A DNA stretch of 64,000 nucleotides from Metaphire vulgaris (lineage: Eukaryota; Annelida; Clitellata; Crassiclitellata; Megascolecidae), in NCBI GenBank assembly GCA_018105865.1, contig CM030872.1, positions 9,088,516 through 9,152,515 of the forward strand. The letters run 5' to 3'. Below the pieces are notes generated by a model. The model made no database searches and was not told the origin of the DNA. It saw only the letters and a program-made list of their open reading frames with translations. Shown here piece by piece: positions 27,803 to 39,662 of this stretch. The translations under genes and the position numbers were made by a program. Within the stretch, counting starts at the first letter, position 1. The number at the start of each line of letters is the position of its first letter.

Positions 27803-28460
27803 TGTTGTAGTTGTTTTAATTGTAGTGCTAGAAAATGTCGTAGTAGTAGTGATCCTTGCTTATGTCGCAGTGCTCTTTTTTCAAGGCGCAGTGCGCTTTT
27901 TATAAACAGTTCTCCGTGCTGCCCTAAACCTTTGAGATGGGGACACAAGAAAATGTGGATTGAATTCGTTTCATTATTATTATTATTATAGCCTACTAGT
28001 ATAGCAATAGTAGTACTACTAAAGCGTCAATGTGGATGACCCTCTGTTAGAGTCTGTTGAATTTCATCAGAATATCGGGATTGAAGATACTGTTTGCCTA
28101 TAGGCCTTATCGCCGCAGTGTGTGGATGGATCTCCGCAGTGCGGAAATGGCTATCCGCAGTGAGAGGATGGCTATGGCGAAACTTAAACTTAAACTTAAA
28201 CTTTTCAAACTCAGGGATGGCTAATGGCGCCGTTATTATTTTTCGCCATGTAGTAGTAGTAGTAGTTGTAGTAGTAGTAGTAGTAGTTGTTGTTGTAATA
28301 GTAGTATTAGTAGTGCTAGAAAATGTGCTAGTAGTAGTGATCCGTGCTTAGGGCGCAGTGCTCTTTTTTAAAGCGCAGTGCGCTTTTTTTAGCAGTGCTC
28401 CATGCTGCCCTAGGCGACTTTCAAACCGAATTATTATTAATATTATTATTATTATTATTA

Positions 28461-28527
<67 letters not shown>

Positions 28528-29152
28528 TGTTGTAATAGTAGTGCTAGAAAAAGTCGTAGTATTAGTGATCCATTCTTAAGTCGCAGTGCTCTTTTTTCAA
28601 GGCGCAGTGCGCTTTTTATAAACAGTTCTCCATGCTGCCCTAAACCTTTGAGATGGGGACACAAGAAAATGTGGATTGAATTCGTTTCATTACTCTTCTA
28701 TAGCCTACTATAGCAATAGTACTACTAAAGCGTCAATGTGGATGACCCTCTGTTAGAGTCTGTTGAATTTCATCAGAATATCGGGATTGAAGATACTGTT
28801 TGCCTATAGGCCTAATCGCCGCAGTGTGTGGATGGATCTCCGCAGTGCGGAAATGGCTATCCGCAGTGAGAGGAATGGCTATCCGCTGAGAGGATGGCTA
28901 TGGCGCCGTACTGTTTAACGCCATGGAGTAGTAGTAGTAGTAGTGGTGTTTGTTGTTGTTGTAATAGTAGTATTAGTAGTGCTAGAAAATGTGCTATTAG
29001 TAGTGATCCGTGCTTAGGGCGCAGTGCTCTTTTTTAAAGCGCAGTGCGCTTTTTTTATCAGTGCTCCATGCTGCCCTAGGCGACTTTCAAACCGAATTAT
29101 TATTAATACTATTATTATTATTATTATTATTAGTATTAGTAGTAGTATTAGC

Positions 29153-29188
<36 letters not shown>

Positions 29189-30075
29189 TGTTGTTGTTGT
29201 TGTGTAGTAATGGTAGTGCTAGAAAATTTCGTAGTAGTAGTGATCCATGCTTAAGTCGCAGTGCTCTTTTTTTTTGGGCGCAGTGCGCTTTTTATAAACA
29301 GTTCTCCATGCTGCCTATGAAACCTTTGAGATGGGGACATAAGAAAATGTGGATTGAATTCGTTTCATTGCTCTTCTATAGCCTACTATAGCAATAGTAC
29401 TACTAAAGCGTAAATGTGGATGACCCCTCTGTTAGAGTCTGTTGAATTTCATCAGAATATCGGGATTGAAGATACTGTTTGCCTATAGGCCTAACCGCCG
29501 CAGTGTGTGGATGGATCTCCGCAGTGCGGAAATGGCTATCCGCAGTGAAGGATGGCTATCCGCAGTGAGAAACTTGGCTTAAACTTAAACTTAAACGCAG
29601 TGAGAGGATGGCTATGGCGCAGTACGGTTTGACGCCATGGAGTAGTAGTAGTAGTAGTAGTTGTTGTTGTTGTAATAGTAGTACTAGAAAATGTCGTAGT
29701 AGTAGTGATCCGTGCTTAGGCCGCAGTGCTCTTTTTTTAAGGCGCAGTGCGCTTTTTTTAGCAGTGCTCCATGCTGCCCTAGGCGACTTTTAAACTCAAT
29801 TATTATTAATACTATTATTATTATATCTATTATTAGTAGTAGTAGTACTATTAGTAGTAGCAGTAGTAGCAGTAGTAGTAGTTGTTGTTGTAATAGTAGT
29901 ACTAGGAAAAGTCGTAGTAGTAGTGATCCATGCTTAGGGCACAGTGCTGTTTTTTTAAGGCGCAGTGCGCTTCTTTTAGCAGTTTTCTATGCTGCAGTAG
30001 GCGACTTTCAAACTCAATTATTATTAATACTATTATTATTATTATTATTAGTAGTAGTAGTAGTAGTAGTAGTAA

Positions 30076-30134
<59 letters not shown>

Positions 30135-30256
30135 TTTGTTGTTGTTGTTGTAATAGTAGTATTAGTAGTGCTAGAAAATGTGGTAGTAGTAGTGATCCGT
30201 GCTTAGGACGCAGTGCTCTTTTTTTAAGGCGCAGTGCGCTTTTTTTAGAGCGTTAG
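23690..30256 (+). repeat. Degenerate right edge of the 700-bp satellite
   Basis: From about 23690 the monomers gain indels and substitutions. The marker reads 'gattgaagatactg' instead of 'gattgaatatactg' in the copies at about 25126, 26518, 27372, 28084, 28792 and 29468, which defines an edge subfamily. The copy at 26493-27345 is 853 bp long, lacks the (CTTAAA)n tract and carries an extra E-like unit. The final stretch 29700-30256 is three E-type units in a row (starting near 29710, 29926 and 30196) without modules B or C. Satellite homology stops near 30252, 345 bp before the RRAS2 exon. Confidence 0.85.
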
Positions 30257-30596
30257 AAATGCCACGAAAAATGGTCAACTATTTTTGCATATCTTTTGCC
30301 TTCTGTACATCAATTGTAAAATAGTATCATTAATGAAAAAATACAGTAGAAAAAATATGTTTTGCTCCAAAATCCACATGTATTCACAATTTTTTGAGAA
30401 GTGCTGTATGTAGCTATCGATCTATTTATGTACTCATCTACCAAATAGTCTAATCTAACTGTTCATAAATATAAATGATAAATTATCATATTTAGTACAG
30501 ATTTTTCATAGGCAGCAGCCTCTAGTCAAGATTCGAACCAGTGTTTTATTGCTCAAAGTGTTTGAATATTGTATGATTTATATTTTGTTTTTGCAG
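30257..30596. other. Unique intronic sequence before the switch I exon
   Basis: AT-rich intron sequence after the satellite edge, ending in a T-rich tract and AG. No other feature recognised. Confidence 0.6.
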
Positions 30597-30684
30597 TCGT
30601 ACTTTGTCACTGACTATGACCCAACCATTGAAGATTCATACATGAAGCAGTGCATTATTGATGAAGCCGTAGCCAGACTTGATA
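30597..30684 (+). CDS. RRAS2: R-Ras2 (TC21)-like small GTPase, exon with switch I/effector loop
   Basis: The 88-bp exon follows a pyrimidine-rich tract and AG (30595-30596) and is followed by the donor GTAAGT at 30685. It encodes 29 residues starting [19 protein letters not shown] and ending ARLD plus one base (phase 1). This is the Ras effector loop with the invariant threonine of switch I. The [15 protein letters not shown] block and the KQC.ID...ARLD continuation match R-Ras2/TC21 better than H/K-Ras (which has '[13 protein letters not shown]') or M-Ras. The protein is a membrane-anchored GTP/GDP switch signalling to PI3K/RAF-type effectors. The preceding exon with the G1 P-loop (GGGGVGKS type) is not in the window; it must lie beyond the satellite array. 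Intron phase joins correctly to the exon at 46900, restoring isoleucine. Confidence 0.95.
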
Positions 30685-31544
30685 GTAAGTTGATTTAGTA
30701 GATTCTAGGCATTAAATTGCAAGTATTTGGACTTTAGGTTAATGTTATAAATGGTTAATTTGGTCTATTCAGGTAGAACAGGAATATCTAAATTCTTTTG
30801 TTCAGCAATAAATCCTTAGTACTATAAACTTTAGAGTTAAATCACATCTCTTTCTGTTTCTCTTTTCATTTTCTGCCTTGCTGTTTCCTCACTCCCAATC
30901 TGACTGATTTCTGGAATTGACCTTACGACGCTGACCACTGAACTTTGGCTATCTAGCTATGTTAAAGTTCTGTAGATTTAGTGCCTTGGAATAAGCAGCT
31001 ACTATGGTACATATTTTTCAAAAGTGTCATATAAGTTCACAAGGTTCTACTTACTTGCTTACTTTATTGGTTTCTTTACCCTAAAGGATTCTGGGGATCT
31101 ATGGCACTATATACCAGTATGCTACCACGTCAAAAAGTCTTTTTTGTTTTACTGATCTGAGTTTTACATTGTGTTCACAGCTGAAAATGATTCATAATTA
31201 CCATGGTTTTCTTTGTTTGATTTTTGTCTTCTGTTCTAAGACTTATTTGTTTTGGTTATTTATGTTGTTTGTCATTATTGATCATTTGTCTTGTGAATGT
31301 CTTGCCAACCTACAGTGTCCATTGTGTCAAGCTCATTATAGGCTGATAATGGTGTGCACATGGTTCAGGTTTACTTTTCATCTCCAGTATCCTGTTTTAA
31401 TTTCATTTCTGAAGGTTGTTGTCATTTCTGTGAACCTCTTTATTTTTCAGATAAGGATAATATTGATGGTTTTAACTTCTATGAAGAATATGAACCTATT
31501 CAGTTCAGAATTATTAGAAACACAAACTAGGTATTAAGAAAAAT
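30685..31544. other. Intronic sequence, nothing recognised
   Basis: Intron start after the GTAAGT donor. A 122-codon open frame at 31169-31537 is T-rich, low in complexity and without domain resemblance. I treat it as chance. Confidence 0.5.
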
Positions 31545-32255
31545 CTTGGGCTGCCAAATTAACACATTGAGTAATGCATTAACGTGTTAGAGAATTAACG
31601 GTGATTAAAAAAGTTAATGCCGTTAAAAATTAATGCAAATTTTCTTTGATAAAAAAATAGAATGGTAACATTTTCAATTAATTAAAATTGCACCATTGGT
31701 TTTGCTGTTGAATGAACAAAGATTCTCATTGCTAAAACAGTTAACTACCTTAGACAGTAACTTCTGAGCATTTGGGTTATCGTTCAAATATTGAATACTC
31801 ACTTCTTGGTTTGTGACTGGTCACATGACTCTAAATCTCAACTTTAAAATAAGTTGTGCTCTTGCTGACGTCATTTTGCTGACTGTCTAGAACTAGTAAA
31901 TTTAATGTATGAAAAAACAAACCGACAGTAATGCTTTCATTTTGTGAAGTTTGCTGCCTTTATCAATTCATAATCTTAACTTAGTAGCCAGTTACTAGAG
32001 TATTCTGCATGCAAGAAGCGGGTTTCCCAGTTGCCAAGAAATGTCAACAAGCTAGGTTGTGTAAAAGTTCAGATCTTTTGAATTCTTGCTTAATTTGAAA
32101 GCGCTTACGTTTAAGTAAAATAAATTTGAGGCTATGAGTACTTAGTCCCACATGTCCGACACGATACAGCACGTGTGTTAAAAACCGCGATTAACATGCG
32201 GTTAAAAATGATTCGCATGGTTCACGAGAATAGCAAAAATAACGCATTTACACTG
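31545..32255 (+). mobile_element. Probable old AT-rich DNA-transposon copy with TTAAC-rich ends
   Basis: The left end 'gggctgccaaattaacacat' with repeated AATTAACG/TTAACGG words, and the right end (about 32160-32255) with 'cgcgattaacatgcggtta', look like the inverted-repeat-rich termini of a widespread non-autonomous element type. A related left end ('gtgctgtcaaattagcgtgt') occurs at 52528. No transposase frame and no confirmed target duplication are visible, so the limits are approximate. Confidence 0.4.
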
Positions 32256-32310
32256 TAAAAAACCTATTCTTATTGTGTGCAGATGCTGTCAGATTACTAT
32301 TATTGATTAA

Positions 32311-32382
32311 CCCCCTAACTGGGGATCCCAGATATATCCATCCATTTTACAATGAGTTACAGTTAAATACATGGTTAAGGGG
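32311..32382. mobile_element. 72-bp piggyBac-like MITE, copy 1
   Basis: The element begins CCCCCTAACTGGGG, ends GGTTAAGGGG, and is flanked on both sides by TTAA (32307-32310 and 32383-32386). TTAA target duplications with CCC..GGG ends are the hallmark of piggyBac transposons. A second element of identical length at 53293 shares the internal 'tccattttaca.tgagttaca' segment. It is too short to code for protein. Confidence 0.8.
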
Positions 32383-32386
32383 TTAA

Positions 32387-32875
32387 ATGAATCAAGGCTA
32401 GAAAGTGAAAGCCATGAGGATCATGGTGGCTGACAATATAATTCATTTATCAAATTTTGCAAGAGGATGTTTTTTTACTCACTGGTGGCTTTACAATGAT
32501 ATTTTTTCACAAGAAAGTTGTACTTGAATGTGTATGAAGCCCAGTGTACGTGAATATGTATGAAGGTCAGACCACCTGTTTGGAAGTTCCTGTCCTTGTA
32601 GGCATCATGCAAAAACTGAAACAGCAATGAGTCTATGTGGTTATTTTGAAAATGTTGCCTCTTCAATTTTATGCAATGATAAAATGTCCTTTAGAAATTG
32701 TGGTAGTAACACTTACCAGACATCTTCTGTTATTGTCTGCTTGTCTGTCTGTCCCTGATCTGTATACCGAACCATATAACTGTGGTTTAATTGTGTACTC
32801 GTAGAGCAATGCAGTATGAGAAATCAGTATTAAGTGAATTGCATTCGGTTGGCATAGTCTAGTGAAGTGTTTTCA
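32387..32875. other. Intronic sequence, nothing recognised
   Basis: Mixed-composition intron sequence without a supported gene or repeat. Confidence 0.4.
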
Positions 32876-33232
<357 letters not shown>

Positions 33233-33262
33233 ACTGGTCTAGTTTTCCGGTGTGTGTTTTGC

Positions 33263-33297
33263 GTTCCTGTGTGTGTGTGCGTGTGTGTGTGTGTGTC
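33263..33297. repeat. (GT)n microsatellite
   Basis: Short, slightly interrupted GT tract. Confidence 0.85.
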
Positions 33298-34034
33298 ATG
33301 CTTAAGCAGCTGACAAATGAACAGCTATTCTTTAATATTACAGTGTTCAATTCTACCTTGAACATGTTGGCTTGATTCAGACACCTTGAGTTTGCTTCCA
33401 ACACCTGTGATGCATAATATGACAGAAGAGTGGAGAAATGAAAGCATTTGTCAACATGTTTGAATTCAGGCAAACTGCCTAATGATGACCAGGACAAAGT
33501 TGCCAGTTGAGTTTCAATAGTTGAATTTCTTGCTATCAGAGTCAGGGTTGCCAGAAGAGTTAGAAACTGTGCCAGAAATCATACAATAAAATGTACAGCA
33601 CTCTAAGTATGTGGATTATTTAAAGAAACAATTATACAATGCATTCCATACGGGTTCCAGAATGGATCTGCAATCTAATACATATACATTCGTCTAGATC
33701 TGGTACTTGGACATAACTTGTCCACTTCTGTTATATAATATAGTAGAACTTTGTTATATAATGTACTTTGCAGGTCTGTAAAATTGAGTATGTTATACAG
33801 TATCCAATACCATCCAATACAGTAGTTCATCACACAGGACTGTATATTGTGGTACGCTATAATCGTGGATTTGTTGTAACCGAGTCCGTTATAATGAAGT
33901 TCTACTGTATGTATTTCTTTTGGTTAAGAGTCGTGTGTCCACTGCTGTTATCACATTATCACATTGTTCGAGTATCACAGAAGTAATGTTATGCGACTTG
34001 TTTTTGTCATTTATTGTAAAACCATTTTCTGAAA
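33298..34034. other. Intronic sequence, nothing recognised
   Basis: No coding similarity or repeat structure seen. Confidence 0.4.
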
Positions 34035-34042
34035 CCGCCAAG

Positions 34043-34179
34043 CAGGGATATAGCCAGGATTTTAGGTTGGGGGGGGGGGCTGAAGCCCAAGATTCACTTC
34101 CCTCCCTTTTGAACCCGCAATGCCATTTGGGCGTGAATTCATTGGGGTGGGGGGAAGCTCATGCCTTGCTATGTCCCTG
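34043..34179. mobile_element. 137-bp hAT-type MITE with 8-bp target duplication
   Basis: Left end CAGGGATATAGCCAGG; right end, read inverted, CAGGGACATAGCAAGG, giving imperfect terminal inverted repeats of about 16 bp. Perfect 8-bp direct repeats CCGCCAAG flank the element at 34035-34042 and 34180-34187, the target size made by hAT transposases. The interior has G-rich and C-rich tracts and no open frame, so it must depend on an autonomous partner. Confidence 0.85.
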
Positions 34180-34187
34180 CCGCCAAG

Positions 34188-35240
<1,053 letters not shown>

Positions 35241-36229
35241 TCTATGATTAACTGCACTGATTTCTTAAAATTGTTATTTGTGAAAGAGGCTATAGGGTCA
35301 TTCCATGTCAACTCAACAAAAACGGGAATTCGTCCCCACCTTACCATCTCAGAATTGCATGAAATTTTCACCATATGTTTATTATTATTATTATTATTAT
35401 CTACGACAATTTATATAGCGCAGTAGCATAACTGGAGCTAAAGTCAAGAGCGCTTTACAAAGGAGTCACTTATAAGAGATGTTAAATAAGTTTGTCTTTA
35501 GGAGCTTCTCAAAACAGCTGACGGACTTCGCATTAATAACATCGCTTGGCAACGAGTTCCACAGGGCTAGGTTTCCCCGCGTGACTGTTTATATATCTAT
35601 TTGATGGGAAAATACCAATTTTTACTGAAATATTCACTGTAGTTTGAAAGTTATGTGCCCTTTTGTAATAGGCCCACAGAACGTCATATCGCGAATCTGA
35701 CTGCAACGTGATGCTTACATGCTAATAATATTTGAACTATGAGTGCTAGGAGGCTGAAATTTGTTGTGTTTGTACAGTTTTTCATGCTGATTCTCAGCAT
35801 ATAATAATGTCACACATAGTGCATCAAATTTTTTAGTTAGAAAGTGTCAAAAGATGGCTTTTCAGATCGAAATTTAGAAAAATCTGCCACTTTGAAGCTT
35901 TATAACTGCAAAAGTATTTTGTATTTTGTTTTGATATAAACAATGTTTATTCTACATATTACAGTTATTTCACATACAAATTTGTAACTGTCTATTCCTT
36001 TAAATGCATAGTATACTGACTTCCAAAGATGGTGCAGTTCGACAACGGTCTCCACTTCGGGACCACAAAAAGTGTTAAATATTTTTCTAATTTTTTTGTG
36101 ATTTTGCATAGATCACATATCAAATAATAACTGATAAAAAAATTGTGATGGCCTTTTTGGTTTTAAGAACTTTATTAAGTGTCGAAAATAGTCGTTTTTC
36201 CTACTCGCCGTGCACTGACACGAGATATA
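35241..36229. other. Intronic sequence with dispersed-repeat remnants
   Basis: Contains 'gggtcattccatgtcaactc' (about 35295) and, after an ATT tract at 35378, 'tttatatagcgc...gagcgctttacaaagg' (35411-35463). Both look like pieces of dispersed repeats; a similar 'ctatagcgctgcacc' motif lies near 59512. Limits and families cannot be set by eye. Confidence 0.4.
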
Positions 36230-38818
36230 GGCCTAATATTTTTCTGGTCTATAGAACTTGTCATACAAGAAACCAGCTCTCTTAAACCCCTTCTTATCTC
36301 TCGTTCGATTTTTTAGATATTTAACAAAGAACAGATTGCTGAAAGACTTTGTAGGCCTATAGTGTCGTTTCAAATGGATCACCATTTTTCGGGGCATTTC
36401 GAATGCTCTAGAATAAAATTCAGGCAGAATATATTGATAATTCTAGTACAGTTTGACTCAGCTAAGCTGGGGATACACGAAAATGTGGTTTTAATTTGTT
36501 TCATCACTCTTCTGACTTTTGCATATCAGCCTACTGTAGCACTAATATATGCGTTGTCCAATGTCAAAGAGGACATTAATTATATAATATGTTTGTGGTC
36601 TATAGAACTTGTCATACAAGAAACCAGCTCTCTTAGACCTCTTCTTATCTCTCGTTCGATTTTTTAGATATTTAACAAAGAACAGATTGCTGAAAGACTT
36701 TGTAGGCCTATAGTGTCGTTTAAAATGGATCACCATTTCTCGGGGCATTTCGAATGCTCTAGAATAAAATTGAGGCAGAATATATTGACAATTCTAGTAT
36801 GGTTTGACTCAGCTAAGCTGGGGATACACGAAAATATGGTTTTAATTTGTTTAATCACTCTTCTGACTTTTGCATATCAGCCTACTGTAGCACTAATAGT
36901 CTAATATATGCATTGTCCAATGTAAAAAAAACAGGTTATCAATTATAGAGTATTTTTGTGGTCTATAGAACTTGTCATACAAGAAACCAGATCTCTTAAA
37001 CCCCTTTCTTATCTCTCGTTTGATTTTTTAGACATTTGACAGAGAGCAGATTTCTGAAAGACTTTGTAGGCCTATAGTGTCATTTCAAACGGATCACCAT
37101 TTTTTGGGGCATTTCGAATGCTCTAGAATAAAATTGAGGCAGAATATATTGACAATTCTAGTACGGTTTGACTCAGCTAAGCTGGGGATACACAAAAATA
37201 TGGTTTTAATTTGTTTCATCACTCTTCTGACTTTTGCATATCAGCCTACTGTAGCACTAATATATGCCTTGTCCAATGTCAAAGAGGACATTAATTATAT
37301 AATATGTTTGTGGTCTATAGAACTTGTCATACAAGAAACCAGCTCTCTTAAAGCCCTTCTTATCTCTCGTTCGATTTTTTAGACATTTGACAGAGAACAG
37401 ATTTCTGAAAGACTTTGTATAGTGTTGTTTCATTTTCGTGGCATTTCGAAAGCTCTAGAAAAAAATTGAGACAGAACATATTGACAATTCTAGTACGGTT
37501 TGACTCAGCTAGGCTGGGGATACACGAAAATGTGGTTTTAATTTGTTTCATCACTCTTCTGACTTTTGCATATCAGCCTACTGTAGCACTAATATATGCA
37601 ATGTCCAATGACAAACAGGTTATCAATTATATAATATATTTGTGGTCTATATAACTTGTCATACAAGAAACCAGCTCTCTTAAACCCCTTCTTATCTCTC
37701 GTTCGATTTTTTAGATATTTAACAAAGAACAGATTGCTGAAAGACTTTGTAGGCCTATAGTGTCGTTTCAAATGGATCACCATTTCTCGGGGCATTTCGA
37801 ATGCTCTAGAATAAAATTGAGGCAGAATATATTGACAATTCTAGTACGGTTTGACTCAGCTAAGCTGGGGATACACGAAAATGTGGTTTTAATTTGTTTC
37901 ATCACTCTTCTGACTTTTGCATATCAGCCTACTGTAGCACTAATATATGGAATGTCCAATGACAAACAGGTTATCAATTATATAATATTTTTGTGGTCTA
38001 TAGAACTTGTCATAAAAGAAACCAGCTCTCTTAAAGCCCTTCTTATCTCTCGTTCGATTTTTTAGACATTTGACAGAGATCAGATTTCTGAAAGACTTTG
38101 TATAGTGTTGTTTCATTTTCGTGGCATTTCGAAAGCTCTAGAAAAAATTGAGGCAGAATATATTGACAATTCTAGTACGGTTTGACTCAGCTAAGCTGGG
38201 GATACACGAAAATGTGGTTTTAATTTGTTTCATCACTCTTCTGACTTTTGCATATCAGCCTACTGTAGCACTAATATATGCATTGTCCAATGACAAACAG
38301 GTTATCAATTATATAATATTTTTGTGGTCTATAGAACTTGTCATACAAGAAACCAGCTCTCTTAAACCTTTTCTTATCTCTCGTTCGATTTTTTAGATAT
38401 TTAACAAAGAACAGATTGCTGAAAGACTTTGTAGGCCTATAGTGTCGTTTAAAATGGATCACCATTTCTCGGGGCATTTCGAAATCTCTAGAATAAAATT
38501 GAGGCAGAATATATTGACAATTCTAGTACGGATTGACTCAGCTAAGCTGGGGATACACGAAAATATGGTTTTAATTTGTTTCATCACTCTTCTGACTTTT
38601 GCATATCAGCCTACTCTAGCACTAATATATGCGTTGTCCAATGTCAAAGAGGACATTAATTATATAATATGTTTGTGGTCTATAGAACTTGTCATACAAG
38701 AAACCAGCTCTCTTAAAGCCCTTTTTATCTCTCGTTCGATTTTTTAGACATTTGACAGAGAGCAGATTTCTGAAAGACTTTGTATGGTGTTGTTTCATTT
38801 TCGTGGCATTTCGAAAGC
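36230..38818 (+). repeat. ~345-bp satellite, block 1 (about 7.5 monomers)
   Basis: The landmark 'gtcgttt.aaatggatcacc' or its shorter variant recurs at about 36364, 36715, 37079, 37418, 37762, 38105 and 38444, giving periods of about 337-364 bp. The monomer runs from 'cttgtcatacaagaaaccag' through 'gacatttgacagagaacaga', 'ggggatacacgaaaatgtgg' and 'cagcctactgtagcac' to 'ggtctatagaa'. Two monomer types alternate imperfectly: 'aggcctatagtgtcgtttcaa' and the shorter 'tatagtgttgtttcattttc'. This suggests dimeric higher-order units. Confidence 0.93.
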
Positions 38819-39490
38819 TCTACTACTACTACGACTACTACTAATACTACTACTACTTTTACTACTACTACTATTTCTACTACTACTACTAATAATAATA
38901 ATAATTCAGATTGGAAATCTTTTTGAACAGTATGAGCCACTGTTAATAAAAAAGGGAGCACTGCGCCGTAAAAAAGGGAGCACTGCGCCATAAGCATAGA
39001 GCACTACTACTACTGCTACGACTACTACTACTACTACAACTACTACTACTTTTACTACTACTACTATTACAACTACTACTACTACTACCACTTCTACTAC
39101 TACTACTACTAATAATAATAATAATAATTCAGATTGGAAGCCTTTTGGAACAGTATGAACCATGCACTGTTAAGCAAAAAGGGAGCACTGCGCCGTAAAA
39201 AAGGGAGCACTGCGCCGTAAGCATAGAGCACTACTACTACTGCTACGACTACTACTACTACTACGACTACTGCTACTACTACTACTACTACCACTTTTAC
39301 TACTACTACTACTACTGCTACTACTACTCCTACTACTTATAATAATAATAATAATAATTCAGATTGGAAGTCTTTTGGAACAGTATGAGCCACTGTTAAG
39401 AAAAAAGAGAGCACTGCGCCAGTTCAAGGAGCACTGCGCCTAGAAGCATAGAGCACTACTACTACTGCTACGACTACTACTACTACTACG

Positions 39491-39548
<58 letters not shown>

Positions 39549-39560
39549 ATACTACTACTA
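38819..39560 (-). repeat. ~230-bp satellite cluster of inverted E-modules with ACT microsatellites
   Basis: Three and a half units start near 38819, 39003, 39230 and 39464. Each is a CTA/CTG/CGA-type microsatellite, an AAT run, 'ttcagattggaag.cttttgg', 'cagtatgagccactgttaa', and then two 'gagcactgcgcc' words and 'taagcatagagca'. On the minus strand this is the E-module of the 700-bp satellite (gtagtgctctatgctta-ggcgcagtgctc-...-aacagt-...-ctgaattattatt), without modules B or C. Confidence 0.85.
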
Positions 39561-39662
39561 ATAATAATAATAATTCAGTTCCAAAAGACTTCCAGTCTGA
39601 ATTATTATTATTACTAGTAGTGCTCTATGCTTACGGCGCAGTGCTCCCTTTTTTCTTAACAG
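39561..39662 (+). repeat. Inversion junction of the E-module cluster
   Basis: After the AAT run at 39560-39572 the 'ttccaaaagacttccagtctgaatt' segment (39579-39603) and a 'tagtgctctatgcttacggcgcagtgctccc' unit (39619-39649) appear in the opposite orientation to the preceding cluster. The two halves meet tail-to-tail. The unit is cut at 'ttaacag' where the decamer satellite begins. Confidence 0.75.

Larger units (their letters stand above)
236..30256 (+). repeat. ~700-bp modular satellite array, about 42 monomers
   Basis: The marker 'catcagaatatcgggattga' recurs about 42 times at spacings near 700 bp (for example 480, 1195, 1895, 2601, 3304). In order, each monomer has: module A (GCGCAGTGC words, 'aaacctttgagatgggg'); module B ('aagaaaatgtggattgaa' to 'gcctataggcctaat'); module C (three CCGCAGTG words, a (CTTAAA)n tract, another CGCAGTGAGAGG); an AGT/TGT microsatellite; module E (a second copy of the A-type unit, ending 'ggcgactttcaaaccg'); and an ATT-AGT-AGC-AGT compound microsatellite. 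Spacing varies mainly through microsatellite and hexamer length. Copies between 236 and about 23690 are nearly identical, as expected for unequal exchange. The array occupies the intron 5' of the RRAS2 switch I exon. Open frames in it are products of the microsatellites, not genes. Confidence 0.95.

Noticed and set aside
466..30256. Dozens of open frames of 60-190 codons on both strands of the 700-bp array
   Set aside because: They are created by stop-free AGT/ATT/AGC and CTTAAA repeats (poly-S, -V, -L, -I, KLKLKL) and recur with every monomer; no protein domain.
1..30256. CRISPR-like reading of the regular repeats
   Set aside because: Monomers are ~700 bp, tandem and without unique short spacers; the sequence is eukaryotic.
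31169..31537. 122-codon open frame
   Set aside because: T-rich intron sequence, hydrophobic residue bias, no recognised motif, no splice context.
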